64,000 nucleotides of DNA from Bryopsis sp. KO-2023. Taxonomy: Eukaryota > Chlorophyta > Ulvophyceae > Bryopsidales > Bryopsidaceae. Under the pieces are notes generated by a model that was given only the letters and a program-made list of their open reading frames with translations, had not been told where the DNA came from and made no database searches. The position numbers were made by a program, and so were the translations under genes. The stretch lies in assembly GCA_030272585.1 (NCBI GenBank), contig BSYQ01000002.1, positions 5,642,001 through 5,706,000 on the forward strand, read 5' to 3'. Shown piece by piece: positions 1-13,730 of the stretch. Position 1 is the first letter of the stretch. Each line of letters begins with the position of its first letter.

Positions 1-3000
1 TAAGGCCCCCAACCTGATAACCACGCACATAATCTTATTATGCCCGCTTACAACACGTTTTCCGCTTACCGTGACGCCCTCCGACAGGTTCCTCCTGGAA
101 GCTAGCATCCTAATTTTTAGTGGGAAAAGAACATCAAATTCTTGTTTGTATGACGATTTCAAGTGGGGGTATCTATGATCGTTCATGTGTGTGGAATCTG
201 TGTTGATTTTGTGGTGTTTGGTGTGTGTAGTGTCATTTTGGAGGTATCAAATTTACACTACCAATCCTTTGTGGATATACAAATTACTCCTCAACGTTTG
301 TAAATAGAACAATTGTGAGATTGTCGTACATTGCAAAATAACATATCGGAGGTGCTCAATTTTGACTTTAATACCACGATGATCAAATAAAAATAAAACA
401 TCTCGATGTGGGAACTAGGACCACGACTCTTTTGCATGAGGAGCTGAGCTGCCTTTTCCAATCTACTTGAATGCATTGCATACCGAGTGTTACTGAGTTC
501 TACGTGGGACGACGAAAATCCCTCACCGTATAATTTTCTCGGTTATTATTGCACCTTTGCCTTATCTGGAAAAAACGCTATGTTCGGCTAAGGAGTTGAA
601 GTTCCTCCCAGGTTGGAATCATCCACCGTGCAGCGTCAGATTGTCTTGGCATAAAATACGTGAAAATAACTGGGAGTAGGTCCCGAGTTTCACAATAGAC
701 ACAAAATCTATCACGTTTTCAATCCAACATTACATATTATCTCATCTCTATTGTGGGCGTTCTGTGCACTCCCTTTTCACTTGCAATGAGTTTTGGCCTT
801 AATCTTTATCAACGGCGTTGTGAGCCTTTGTATTGGAAGGGGTTCTCCTAAAAACAAAATCCCCCAGTAACGAACGATTCTCAAGCCGTTTCACCGGTTA
901 TAGTAGTAGCGAACTGAAAAAAAAAAGACAAACCTACCCTCTCGCATGGGTCCCACATATTATGGTTTTAAAAAACAAAACAAATCCAAGCAAAGCCGAG
1001 CCCAACCTGACCTTTGGCCGTGGGAAAGTGTTGCCTCCTTCTAGGGGGCCGGTTCTTTGTTTTCGTCGATTAAGAGGTAGCGCAAACAGCACTCACAACG
1101 TGGATGAAGGGTGTTCATCAATGCTTATTTCCACATCCAATTGAACGCCCCTTTTAATGTGGCTAGATAGCCCACTCGTCCTTGTTTGATGTCAATTGCT
1201 CCTCCATCACTTCTCCAACAAGATGGTCAATCGTGAGTTTTAACCTACATCTTAGCCTTTTTTTTGTTCAAAAGTACAACCGCATTTTTTTCCTCTTGTG
1301 GAAAGATAGGTACGCAGCCGCTCAAGGAGGGACACTATCATCCACAAACATATGTTCCCTTACTTTCATTGAATTTAATGCTTGAATTGAATTTAATGCG
1401 AGATGTAACTACTTGGCCAATTTGATGCTTGAAAAGGTGAAATTGTATTCAATGCGAGATGGTAGGAAAACAATAAAAAGGAAAAGTAAATACACTCTTT
1501 CCTTTTACTGCTCCGCTCTTATGCAACGGGATCCCTAGGCCTTTGTCAGAGTTTACTGAAAATGTGAATGATGGAAGCCTGTAACCCGATTCCTTCTCAA
1601 AAACGAATCACTGCTTGGTGTTCCCAACTAATAAATTCGTCTTTTTTTAAATGTTTCCACAAGATTACATTCCAAGACATCAACAGTCATGCACCGTTAA
1701 GTCCCCGTCTTCTGTGAGTTCGCGTTTCGTTCCGGTGAAATTTTATGTGGTCACGCACTGTAACATGAAATAAAGTCAATTTGATGATATGGAAAAGTGT
1801 CCAACCCCATAAACAAAACTAGGAAAATGTCATACCCTTTATCGATGAAAGTAGGGAAGTTGCCAACGAACGCCCTTCTCTCGGATCCCTTTATACAATT
1901 CGGAGCTGCTTGCACACAGAGATAATTATTACTCGAACGACATCTTGCATTTGCATACTTCTGAGCTTGTATTTAACGAAAGAGGAAGGTGGAGGTATAC
2001 TCTCGACGACCACATGTGAAGCTTACCTCACAAGCCTTCAAAACTCACATACTTTTGGAGCGCGAATGGAGTGGGGACAATTGGATCATAATTGTGTTAA
2101 GGCGGAGGGGCTTAAAATAAATATATACCTATATTAATAAATATCATGCACAAATGTTATCACGAATATAAAGGAGATCGGTTATTTGGTTATTCGTCAA
2201 GCTTGAACGTACCTCGCAAAGGAGTCCACAGTTTATTTCTTTGCCCGGACATCGTTCACGTACAGAGGCACACACAACCATTGCTTTATCTTCCACACCC
2301 CTTTTTTGTTATACGAAAAGTATAACAAACCATGCGCCCATGGTTGAACATAATTCGATCGGGGCTGGGTCCAGTGGGGAGGGGACAACTGCGCAAGGAA
2401 CACCTTGATAATTTTTTTTCAAAGCTTTCAACCTTCAACCACTCTTTGGTACTTCAAGTCATTTTGACGACCTGCGGGTGATTAATTATAATTGATTATA
2501 AGGACATCTTCCATATATGAAATAAAATATATATAAAGTATAAAAATGAAAAAAAAATATAAATATAAGTAATTTATGAGTTAATATGAGTTGACATAAT
2601 GTCAATTGCTCCCACCCCAGGAAGGGGAATTCGACTCTAAGCTTGATTTTGGTATACAACCATCGTTTTTGAGGTCTCTCAAGCATTTGGATGCAACTTC
2701 CCATAAAACCTGAACAAAACCATGTTCTGAACCAAACCATGTTGTGAACCTTTAAATAAATTATTATGAGTGGATCCGAATATCACTATATCACACCAGA
2801 TTTAAAAGCTAGTCGTGACAAATCGATAAATGATGAAAAGTAGACAAAGCAATGATGATAGGCCTTTGACGGTGAATGTCACAATTAGTTGTCACAAGAG
2901 TAGATAAATGAGACCCTAGAAAGGGAAACCTTTTTGCGAGAAATAGAGCTAGACCAATCACTAACCGAAATGCGAAAATTGATATGCGAAGTGAGCAATT

Positions 3001-6000
3001 ATGGAAATTTCAACCAATACTCAAGGGTTGCAAAAATAAGCTTGCAAGAGCGTCCGTTCTAAGAGGCTGACTGCAAAAACATCCCAATTGTTACATACAA
3101 TCGAAACGATTCGAAAAGCAATAGCCGCCATACGCACCCACCCACCCATTTTCTCGATGGTGGTACTGTCGGCGGTAGTCCGCGGGCTTGACGAATGCAA
3201 CGAATGTGTGCTACACATAACGATTTTTGTCTCGCCATTCTAAAAACTCTTATCTCTTTGATTTTTCAGGACCAAGAAACGTCTGTTGCATGGAGTTCTC
3301 GTGCTTATGTGGTTGTTTGATTGGGACATGTGACGGAAACGCCTCAAAAGTCGCGTGCATTTTTTGTGGGGTGGTGGTTTAGAAATAACAGAAGGAAAAA
3401 ATATCGACCATGGAAGACGAAAACAGAAAGTCTACTAGGAAAAAAAGTTAAGAAACAAAGCAAAAAAAGTGGTCTCATGAGAGTAATAACCCATGACTTC
3501 GATTCTTTTACTCATCATCGTGTGAAAGGTGTGGTCATATCTATCCTTATAGGCTCCACATATAAAACAAACTTGGTAAAATCCGCTCCTCTCGGAATTG
3601 TTAAACTATCGAAAGGTCTTGGTGTAGCTAGGAACCGTCATTTTGTGTGAGCTGAAATAGTGAAGAGTCGTAGCTTCTAACGTTGAACCCCTGACTCATA
3701 TAATAGCCTGAGGTCCAGTCGCGGACTTGGGTCTTGTATTTTCCTACCCTAAAAGTCTAAAAGCATTTGTAGTACTTCTCATAGATACGATTGGACCCAT
3801 AGAACGTCCAGAATGATTGATAAATCAAGGTATTATAGCTACAATACTTGTAAAATCGTCAGAAAGTCGTCACGGTCAAAGTGATCATCACAAAAATGCA
3901 CTCCGCAACTCCACTCCAAAGAAAGTCAGGTAAGCGTTTTTTTTTCGGGCGCGAACTTCTAATTGTGTTACGTAAAGGAGTCGAGACCAATTATGCGTTG
4001 CATCTAGTGAAGAAGTTCAACTAAATCTCAAAATTTGAGGCAAAAATATTGAAAAATACAGGGTTGCGCAACTGAAAAGACTTCATCCACATTTTGGGGT
4101 AGATGAATGTGTTGAACTCAATGAGTTCCTGAATATGTTTGAATGCTTTGGGTATCATCTCCAACGTTAAAACGCCGCAACACCCGACCCTCAATGAACC
4201 TTTGTTTGCACAATTGGTGTCCATCCGTATGCCTTCGATCATGCCGGTAAAAAGCGAGGAACGGTTGCGTTTTGTTAATTCTCGAATACACAACAAAAAG
4301 GAAAGTACTCAAGATAGTAAATTTGGGAAAACCCACGACAATGCTCGAGCGGCTCTCCTCCTACTGCTGGATTGTCTGGCCCTTCGTCTTCTCGGCTCCA
4401 CTTGGACCTTCCTCCTTTCTCGATCGGGGTCTCGTCCGGGAATGGGCGACGGAGCTCGGGGTACCGCCCCCACATCTCCGCCGTCAGTGTGCGCTAGTAA
4501 GCCGTGGTGGGGAAGTTTCTGGTTTCCGGTCTTCATGTGATTGTCGTTCATAATATTCGTGTTCTCTTATTCTCGTTTCCATTTCGCAAAGATTCGAAAA
4601 CCTTTTCTTGATTCTTAAATCATTTTCCAATCTTGACAAAGAGGAAAACCAAACGGAGTAAAATAAAAAAAGCAAGTTGAAATCAAGTTGTTTTTTTCAA
4701 CATGTATAACGCGTTCACAATCATATTATGCAATGATTCTGCATCAGGGGCTAATCTTTTCCTTCACTTTCGAATTAGGAAGGTCTCTATCGTTTTGTCG
4801 AAAGAATTCGTAGCTCTAAAACCTACCTTAGTGGTTTCTATTGTATCATAGTCCGGAATTCGTTGCTCGAAAAAAGTTATCCGGGAACATGCTATAAAAA
4901 ACGAAACTTCTAATTTAGGAGCCCGACTCAACAACTCAGTGAACAGCTCCATCGCCTCCGAGTTTTTGCAACTCGACTGCCATTTCGTCTCGGGGTCCAC
5001 CCATCCCTATGTATTTATAGTAGGTTCTCCTTTTGTGCTTTTGTGCTCCGGTGTACTTTCGTTAAATCAGGTGGTCGAAGATTCTTGCAGCCGTTTTTTT
5101 AGACCGCCTCTTGCTTCTTCCGATAATTTCTTCCCATCCTAGGCTTTTACGATCTAATCATTCATTTCATCCACCATATCACGTCCTTTCTCATAGCCTT
5201 TCCATGCTTTATACTTGCCCTACTTCCATTGTTACTTTCACTTGTCCCTAGGCTCGTAGAGTTTGTTGCCCCGTGGTTTCTAATCGCTTTTGTAGTCTTG
5301 AATGAGAGATCCCATGAGATCTTATATATATTCAGCGGTATAGTTGAGCTTCTTTAAAATACCCCGTTGCCATTGATGCCCTATCTTATAGTTGTTGATA
5401 TATGGGAGCTGAACTAGCGTTAGACTCTACTACCAAAACCTCAAAAAAGACATCGTTTCAAAATAGGTGCGGTCCTCCAAGATTTTTGAAATTTAAGACT
5501 ACACAATCCACGTGCAGCAACTATCGTCGACTGAGTTTTGTGCGTCTTCCAACAACACGCAAGCTTGTGAGCGGGATTTCAGCCCTTTTGCTCGTGTTTC
5601 GTATTCCTCTCGTGAAATACGGAACCAGAGTTGGCTCGTTTCTTTGAAGTTCTTAGGACTTGGAAAACGTGGAACGTTCGATATTATCATTCAGGAATAT
5701 GCACTTCCTTCGCCCTATCTAAATTAGACAACTGATCTCCGCCAACACTTTCACATAATCCCATGCCGTCATGAAGGTATCTTTTATTCGCCATATGTTT
5801 GAAGTCGCGTATTGCAATCTAGACTTTGCAAAGCCTTGTTACCGGAATCAATCGTTTTGGTTTTTCACCTTCTCTATTTCGTTTGCTCTCTTTCAAGAGC
5901 AAGAGGGTAAGGAGGTATGTGGATGGGCATTTCACTTCTTGACAGCCCTTCATATTCTGCGCTATTTTAGTTGAATCTCTAACCAAACCATGGACATCGA

Positions 6001-7300
6001 AAGTGTATGCTGAACCAAACAGAGTGTCGTTATTGAATGTAAGTTTCGTTGCGAATCTTTTGTTCAACTTTCATGCTATTGCCGTTTCTTGATATTTGTC
6101 TTCTCTTATTCTTTTTTCCCTTCCCAAATGATCTAAAGAAACTTAATTGATTTTTGGATCATTTATTGCTCAAGGGATGGTTGGAAAATCTATAAGTATT
6201 TACGTTTTCAACCGAGTGGCTTGATTTCAACGTGTGGGGTGCGTTTATACAAATGACCAAATTGAGAAAAACATTCGGTCGGGATTCAAGCAAAAAATTC
6301 TCTTTGGAACATCGATCTAAAAAAAATAAAAATTCCACCCACAAAAGGAGTTGGTTTTTATGATTAAGAATATAATGCTCTTTTCCTCATCATTTTGATT
6401 GTTCTTATTGCCAAATCCTGTGCAAACAATGAAAAAAAAATTGAAAAAAAATAGAATATTCAATAGAAAAAAAATCTATCACGCGAATCATGCTCGAATT
6501 AAGTGCGATAAGAACTTCCATCACCTCTCTTGCGCATTTCTTCCAAGTTGTGCTTTCTCATGTCTTTCAACAATGAATGTGCTATCTGGACGTTATGCAT
6601 AGTTAGCACTATGGTGGTTCGTAATACCTTTCATTAAGGAGTGCTTACTAATGATTGATTATATTCTAAACAACGCGTACACTTATTGACTGAAACGAAA
6701 AACAGATCTTAAATTTAGCTGTTTCATTCATAGGTTCCGCAGTTTTGCCTCTTGTTCACCCTCTTTCATCCCACCAAGTACCGGCCATATTCGCATATAA
6801 AAAATATAATATTCATATTGGCATTGCTTTCTATTTTACAACGATTTTATTCTGCATTACCTTCCGCCGCCCTTGAACCTTGAGACTGCTGCGCGTTTCT
6901 TTTAAGCTTCATGTGGTTCATTAGGTTGGCACTTGGAGGTGGTAAAGGTAACAATTGTGGTGGTTGTGCTCTTTGATCTTGATAGTCCGGGCCATCATCA
7001 TCTCCATCGGTGTCTTTTCGCAACTTTTTACCTGATTTATCTTTGCAACCGTCAGCTTTTGGTCTCTTTTTCTTTCCTTCACCACTACCGCCAGCGTATG
7101 GTTGCGTCACGTCCTAATCCGGTTGCGTTGCACTACACCACGAGCCTAACACTCGGTCCACTCGATCCACTACCTCGCCACTCAGTTTGGGATTTAATAT
7201 ATCAATAGCTCAACTCGTCTATTAACGCCCATTTCGGTTGATTTCTTGATAATAAATAACATAACGATGATTGCCACAAACAAATCTTCTTTAATCTAGG
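1..7300. other. gene-poor stretch, nothing supported
   Basis: Both strands carry only short reading frames (the longest is 133 codons at 4139-4540) without recognisable domains, splice structure or codon pattern. Base composition is even, with no long poly(C) or poly(G) tracts, unlike the sequence after 20.3 kb. I read it as old intergenic or decayed transposon DNA. A Lys/Asp/Pro-rich frame at 6847-7110 (minus) is the least random-looking part but matches nothing I know. Confidence 0.6.
2305..2329. repeat. short perfect hairpin
   Basis: TTTGTTATAC and its exact complement GTATAACAAA flank a five-base GAAAA loop. It could be a transcription end signal or a protein-binding palindrome, but there is no gene next to it to which it could belong. 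Confidence 0.4.
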
Positions 7301-8382
7301 TGAGAGAACTGGTTTAATTTTTACGCCAACATATTATCGGTTGCACTAATCACCGACCCAAGGCAAAACGGTTGAGTCCACACGTTATTGTCTTGTAGTT
7401 TGAGCAATACTGTTGATAAACAACACTCAATGTCATAAAAGAGAATATCCCCTCGCATGTCTAAATATCGGAGAGGAGCTCTATCAAAACACAATTTTTG
7501 AGTAACTCTTTTCTTTTCGAAGGGTTGCTTAACCAATTGATCGGAAAGCTACGAAGGTTTAATAACGATCCACCAAACAATGCACGTTGCTCTATATCTC
7601 TTCAACCCAAATTCCAGCTCATTTGAAGTTGTTGTAGGCACTTGTGCTAAGGTGCTACATAAGTTCGCCCAAGACTTTTTTGTTTTGTGCCCAGATTCTT
7701 GGAAATTCATCCTCATCTTTTCCGAAGCTCCGTTGTTTTCTGTCAAAACAAGAAGTTATTTATTATTTTTTTATAATTCCCTGAGTTTTCCCAGAACCAA
7801 TACAACAAGAGGCTATGAATCAGCAAAAAAAAATAGTAGTCATCTCCCGTGAAAATATTATAAATAAAAGAAAGTTGAAAAAACAACTTTTCTTTTGTGT
7901 GCATGCAGCGTGGGGTTCCTCAACGCTAGGTATATTAACACCCCCTCCCCACTTGTTGATGCCAGCTGACATCCCGAATCTATTGAACAGACGCCAAGGC
8001 ATGGACAAAGATCCAAAAACCCCACAACCATTCGGCATTCAGCACCTGGAGCGCCATGAGAGCCGCTAAAATCCCCAAAAGTTCGAAAGTTTGCTACACT
8101 GTTGCTTTCTGTGCAAAAGCATAAACAAAGCCAAATGGTTTAAAAAAAGAACGCGGTTTTGTAAGGCCCACGCAGTATGTCAACATGAGCGTTGTTGTGA
8201 CAAGTTTTGGTTGTTGAAGACGTTGACATTGCACCCTGTCACTTATATAAACACTAGCTTCTGTGTGGTGAAAATCCACCTAAGACCTTCGCGAATAATT
8301 CTATCAAAAAAATGTTCTTGACAAGCTCTTTCGAGGTGATGCCCAAATGAGTTTCTAAGGTAGAGTGTTTACTCATTAAGTT

Positions 8383-8592
8383 CTATCCGTAAATAATGCA
8401 GAGCAACAAAATATCATCAACACAAATTATTAGTACCATCTCTTGGCTCCCTTGTGAACTTCGCCAGATCTTTGTGTATTTTATGATGGCTTTATCAATG
8501 TTATCAACCGTCGGGCTGAGTGAAGACCACTGAGGGGTACCAAATAATGTATCGAAATCAGGACTTCGGATCCGAGCTCGTCTTTCATACAC
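8383..8592 (-). pseudogene. possible copia-type reverse transcriptase remnant
   Basis: On the minus strand a 69-codon frame contains LIICVDDILLL, which resembles the catalytic box of Ty1/copia reverse transcriptases, where a YVDD core lies between hydrophobic strands (here CVDD). The rest of the frame is not clearly alignable from memory. Only this short box supports the call, so it may be chance. If real, it is a heavily decayed fragment, in keeping with the other transposon remains of the first 20 kb. Confidence 0.3.
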
Positions 8593-10446
8593 AAGAGGCT
8601 AGAGTCATCTGTGGAGGTACCATAAGCAATTCAATGATTTCAATCGCAACATCGAGTGTGGACCCCAAACTAGATCGAAAGCAGTTTCATAAACCAAGGG
8701 TATCCGAACCCTTAACAAATTCATCGTGAATGATATCGATCATCAAATGTGGTAGTTTGTCGTATATTCAAACCTGTTTGGGGTTTCAAATCTATTCGAT
8801 GTTCTTTCACTAATGTAGTAATTTCTTTATTATCTTTTTTGGAAGCCTACTTCGGTATATCACTTTGCACTACAACTGGCACTAGCATAGGTGGTTCTCG
8901 AATTGCTTACTTCATATATTTGCTAAGTGATCTTTGGAAGGTTCCACTTTGCTACAAATAACCGGCACCGCAATCACAAAATAATGAGAAGCAAACAATT
9001 ATGACGGGTTCTACTTGATGGGAAAAGGTAGATGAGGTGCTAGAAAGAAAAACATCTTTGCTAGAGATGAATCTAGATAGCTTACAAGCGGGAATGGCAG
9101 AGATTGATATGCGGGGTCATCAATGATGAAGTTCCCAATCTTGTGCAGCTCAAAACATGATTATCAGAAAAGTGTAGAGTGAGGTATATTCATTCCTCCA
9201 TTGTCCACGGACTCCTTCTCGAGTATATGCCGTTTTATGTTCTACCGCACTTCAATTGAAGCACGAAATCAGCTCTTCTTTGGAACCCCGTACCCCTTTG
9301 AGGAACTTTTATATGTGATGGAATAAAGAAGAATCTTACGGTTTCTTTATTTAAAGAATGACATGAACGTTAGCTACTATAGAACACGGCATTCATCACT
9401 CTAGTATAAAAAACAACACAAAAAACATAGTTGGGTTGCCAAAGCATGGACTGACTTACAACGGGTTGTGAAACACTATTTTCAATAGACGCCTTAAAAG
9501 TGCAACGCTCTGAAGAGCTCTTTATTAAGCCCTTGCGAAGTTCACTACTTTGGGTCTCAAGAGACGTGAAGCCTTACGAAGCCCTCGGGAAATTTCATTC
9601 TAACCACTCGGACAAGAACTTCAAAATATCTTTGCGCTATTATCTCGAGAATGCATCAAGGAAAACATCCTTATTCAAGATCTGGGAAGAAGGTAGCGCA
9701 GTCACCGACCTTGTGGTACCGAGTAAGCAATGTGTCGAGGTGGAGAGATTATGGCAGCGGGACAATAAATCCGTCGAAAATAATTTGGAAGCTCTTTTTT
9801 TTTGTCTCCATTCTAATGCTGTCGAAAAGCCAAGCTACGGCACGAAGGCTCTGACAACCTCGATATTTCTCATATTGTGTTCCTTTAGGTCTCGTAGATT
9901 TGTGGTTCCATAATCCCTGATGCCAGAAAAAAACGTCTAATTCAACCACCAACGTTAATGTTGCGTCATAGTCTCTTAACCGTGTTTTCTTGTGGACTTC
10001 AACGATAAGGATTTTGCCGAATTTGTTTTATTGCCCCCTGTATTTTCTTCTTGATAACAAACATTTGTCTGGCAAACATCAACATGGAAATTTGATCATG
10101 AGGAAGGGGAAGATTCACGCTCAATGTAGCTCTCTCGCCACGCATAATCCCAGATAAGAACCCAATCGACCATGCAACCATCGTGTAAGCATGCACGTCT
10201 GCTTCTGCGAAAACAGCAGGATTGGTGTTGGTCATGCATGCCAACCAACCGACACGCAAAGGAGCGATTTGGCCAAGGCCTAATCCCAGGTTGCCTTGCG
10301 CAGCTTAAACACCGTCCCGGATTTCTTGATCCCACGCAGTCCAAAATGTCACCTTGAGGTTCGAGGCCATGTAGCGGTGCCGCAACAGCCTGGCCGATGC
10401 CTCAACAAAGTTGCGCCACCTCCCTTTCCAATTCGTCATGTCGAAG
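8593..10446. other. no gene seen
   Basis: The longest frame (9500-9913, plus) shows no domain, signal peptide or repeats. No hairpins or tandem repeats were noticed. Confidence 0.5.
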
Positions 10447-10692
10447 TCGATCGGCTTCTGCTTACTGCTGTAGGGGTCCGACCGATCATCGATCATGACC
10501 GGCCGATCACCAATCTGATCGGCTGACCGATTTAATCGGCCGATCACGATCATACCGATCAACGTCAGCCGATCAAGTGCCGACAGGTCGCAGCGCTTGA
10601 TCGGGATCGGAGATGCCGATTAGATCGGATCATGATCGGTCAATTGATCGGTCCATCACAAATGCCAAGAAGTCACCACCCGCAGGTGTTTC

Positions 10693-10770
10693 TAGGGTGC
10701 AGGGATTCGAACCTGGGACCTAATAGACTGGAGACAGACGCATTAACGCTTAGACCACTCGGAGTCACGG
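10693..10770 (-). tRNA. tRNA-like sequence, left arm
   Basis: Minus strand. An A-box-like CTCCGAGTGGTCTAAG is followed about 45 nt later by the B-box GGTTCGAATCC (plus-strand 10,703-10,713). T-arm pairing is imperfect and I could not fold a clean anticodon arm, so this is more likely a tRNA-derived SINE or tRNA pseudogene than a working tRNA gene. It is the inverted partner of the sequence at 10,851-10,930. Confidence 0.4.
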
Positions 10771-10850
10771 TTACTAGGTCATCCGTGTCATTATATACCT
10801 CAGTTTGTCCGACTGACAGATCACGTATATAATGACACGGATGACCTACT

Positions 10851-10930
10851 AACCGTGGCTCCGAGTGGTCCATCGTTAGTGAGTTTGCTTCTAGTCCGTT
10901 AGGTACCCGGTTCGAATCCTTCTACCCTAG
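10851..10930 (+). tRNA. tRNA-like sequence, right arm
   Basis: GTGGCTCCGAGTGGTCC resembles an A box and D arm, and GGTTCGAATCC at 10,909-10,919 is a near-consensus B box. Spacing is right for a tRNA, but the T stem has mismatches and the anticodon arm is unclear. It is a diverged inverted copy of the left arm. Confidence 0.4.
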
Positions 10931-11299
10931 AAACACCTGCGGGTGGTGACTTGTTGGCATTTTCGCGAGACCGATCAATTCATCGATCAAATGATCAATA
11001 CCGATCATGATCGGATGCAGGTCCGATCACGATCACACCGATCAACGTCAGCCGATCAAGTGCCGACAGGTCGCGGCGCTTGATCGGGATCGGGATCGGG
11101 ATCGGTTTTGCCGATTTAATCGGTGATCGGTATACCGATCACGATCACGATCACCGATCAGCCAAAAATGAAAAAAAAAAAAAAAAAACCCGATCATTGC
11201 TAAAATCGGTTCTAGGACGCAGTTATGATGTCGGATTACTGCTCTGACCTAATATTACCTTAGTTTTGGAAGATCGATCAGATCCATAGTATGCTCCTG

Positions 11300-11384
11300 G
11301 GTGCCTTCAGGTTGTCTCTCTTCCTCTATGGCGACCTAACCGACAGTTTAATTGGTGCCTTCAGGTTGTCTCTCTTCCTTTATC
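11300..11384 (+). repeat. 54-bp tandem duplication
   Basis: GGTGCCTTCAGGTTGTCTCT begins at 11,300 and again at 11,354, each followed by CTTCC. It is an imperfect two-copy tandem repeat with no coding context. Confidence 0.7.
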
Positions 11385-11390
11385 TAGATC

Positions 11391-13324
11391 TAATCGGCGG
11401 ATTCCTAACTCTTAACGTAGTTGTTGGCTCTTCCGAACATCAAACGTTCCATTCTTGTAATAATAGTATAAAAGTCAACTTGATTGATTCAATTATCCTA
11501 GTGTTGCATACACCTGGAGCATAATGAAATGATGCATCGCTTTCCTCCGTCTTCATCATTAATTTGTTGCTCTTCGCACAGATGGCAGCACGTATTATCG
11601 GCAACTCAAGTGTTAATTGATAGCTAGATGAAGAGAGTTTATCGGTTCGAACCTACACCTGTAGGAATCGGACCATGAGTGAGATCTTATGGTGTTCAGA
11701 ATGCAGAACAATGAAGGAATGAACATAACGTAACAAGCTCTCCTTTTCACCTCCTTTGTCTCACAATAACTCTTTTGATTTGGTAAGCTCCCTTCGTTTG
11801 ATCTTCTTTCGTAAGCATGATATTAAAACATACATCGTCTTGGTCTTGCTGCGAGCTTGGAAATCTACTACCTATCATCTCCAAGATGCTCACCTCATGT
11901 GCACTCGTGTCTTGAACGTTTGTCCATGGAGATGGATAATCTCCTCCTCGCACTTCCAATGTTTGATTTTCTTCCCACATCCAAGATAACTAACAACATG
12001 AGTCTTTAGGCCTTGGTCCAAACTCTCGTGCTTCTTGAGCTAACACTGTCAGCCTAACATCCAGTACCAGCCCGGGAGTAAGATTATATCGGCATTCTGT
12101 AGCCACCGCTCTACACTGATCTCCTCCTAAGGGGATAATGTTTCCTGTTGACAAGAGACAACGGTAGACAATGCACTCTCAGGTATAGTAACCCGGGATT
12201 GTCTTTCCAACAATCGACCTTGGTATCACGTAATTTTTCGAGAACAAATATCCCTTCTAAAACAAGCGCAGAAAAACAGCCTTACATACTAGTCTCTCAC
12301 CAACCGTTACCTTGCTTAACTTGCCGAACCTTAGGTTTCATGGTCTCGAGGCGAGAACTCGCCGGAATCGTGTCTCAGTATTTCCAACCCGAAAGCTATC
12401 AAACGCAAGGGAAATTAATGTTTGAGCTCACATATTATGTGTCAAGAGTTTTTAGGACGTTTTCAAAAGTTTGCACCTAAACTGGCTTAAAAGAGGCTAA
12501 AATCGTCGAACTCGAAGATGTCTAGACGGTTGGACACGATCCTATCGAACAAACCACAATAAATAACCTTGGAGAAGGAAAAGCAACGCAAGGACGACAA
12601 TATCGAACATTCTGCGCATTCGATGGGCTTCGAGGTTTTATTCGTCATGTCGTGGACTTCGCATCCCTACAACCATCAAAAGAAAGAAGCAAAAGATTGA
12701 TTATTCAAACTCGTGCCTTGTACCAACTTCCGAGGCGAGCCAAAATGCTCGCGACACGTTCCGTGAAACGAGAACAGAGATTGGAATTCCGAGGTACGGT
12801 CGTCAATTCCCCAAGGCAAGCATAAACACCGACGCTTTTTTATCCCGTCGAACAGGTCAGGCGCGTTCTGGGTATTTGGAATCTATCCCGGCGGCACCGC
12901 ATTATGGCTCGCAGCCTTTAGCAGGGCGCGATTCTTTTCACGTTCGGCGAGGAGGTTAAAACACTCCTGTGTATCAGCGTGAGCCTTCTCGAGCTCAGAC
13001 TTTTCGATCCCTGTGTTGCGATGCATGTTTTTTCCTTACTGACTTCTGGTGTAGAACCTCTAATAAACTGTTCTTAACTCATATGTGTTACTGACGAGGT
13101 CGAGAAGTAATTCCTACATAACCCATAGAGGGGATATCATAGTGTTCACTAAGGATACTTTACTAGTGAATCGGGAACTACGAGCTTAGGGTGTGAAGAT
13201 GTCCTAGCCTTATACCATAAGAACTTATCCTCAACGTAGTACTACTTTGCCATCCGAGTCGGTTGCGTTAGCAACTCCTGTAACTTGGGATCGGCATCCA
13301 AGGCCATGATCCAAGTCTCGATTT
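11391..13324. other. no gene seen
   Basis: Only short open frames without recognisable features. It lies downstream, in transposon sense, of the gypsy RNase H remnant, so part of it may be decayed integrase sequence; no HHCC or DDE signature was seen. Confidence 0.45.
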
Positions 13325-13730
13325 CTACAGAATCCACCATACATGTAGATACAGCGTTAACCTCTTCTGTGGTGGACACATGGGTGATCGAGATAAAGCT
13401 TCTGCAAGAACGTTTGCCTTGCCCGCGATATACTTGATAGTAGGTCTAATAGATAGGAAAAACCCACTCTTCAACCACTTGGTTTGTGTACGAGAGAGTG
13501 TTTGCTGGTCCATAAATGAAGTAAGTGGTTTATGGTCGGTGAGTACAATAACCAATCCAACACAACCCTCCAAGTAGTGTCCCCATGTACTTAGCGCATT
13601 TTCGTTGTCTTGCGTCAGCACAACCCCATATGTTGTTGCCGAAGCATCGGTAATAACTGTGTGTGGTTTCTTTGCATCTAGTAGCATGAGAATAGGGTAA
13701 ATAGACATCTTTACTTCCTTCTAGAACCAA
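13325..13730 (-). pseudogene. Ty3/gypsy retrotransposon RNase H fragment
   Basis: A minus-strand frame reads TDASATTYGVVLTQ, then TDHKPLTSF, then KYIAGKANVLAEALSRSP. These are, in order, the first catalytic-Asp strand, the TDHKPL block and the GKxNxxADALSR end of the RNase H domain that follows reverse transcriptase in Ty3/gypsy pol proteins. The usual Asp of ADALSR is Glu here (AEALSR), and the block between the first two motifs is shortened. No intact reverse transcriptase, integrase or LTRs were found around it. It is a decayed internal piece. Confidence 0.75.

Larger units (their letters stand above)
10663..10959. repeat. foldback element with tRNA-like arms
   Basis: The left end TGCCAAGAAGTCACCACCCG is matched at the right end by its complement with one change, and the pairing continues inward through both arms (about 135 bp each) to a centre near 10,800-10,820. 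Each arm contains an A-box-like and a B-box-like RNA polymerase III motif, pointing outward from the centre. It looks like a pair of tRNA-derived SINE copies fused head to head, or a foldback transposon that captured one. Confidence 0.75.
10447..11165. repeat. GATCGG/CCGATC motif cluster
   Basis: Dozens of copies of GATCGG and its complement CCGATC occur in both orientations, often overlapping into CCGATCGG-like palindromes. An approximately 85-bp unit containing CGATCAACGTCAGCCGATC and a following CGACAGGTCGC segment is present twice as a direct repeat (about 10,545-10,625 and 11,030-11,110), one on each side of the foldback element at 10,663-10,959. The cluster ends near a run of about 20 A residues at 11,171-11,190. 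No reading frame is involved. Confidence 0.85.

Noticed and set aside
7321..7536. Possible gypsy RNase H-like fragment on the minus strand
   Set aside because: Only a loose pattern (hydrophobic strand, then VLLKLQDN) is seen, without the TDAS or TDHKPL blocks.
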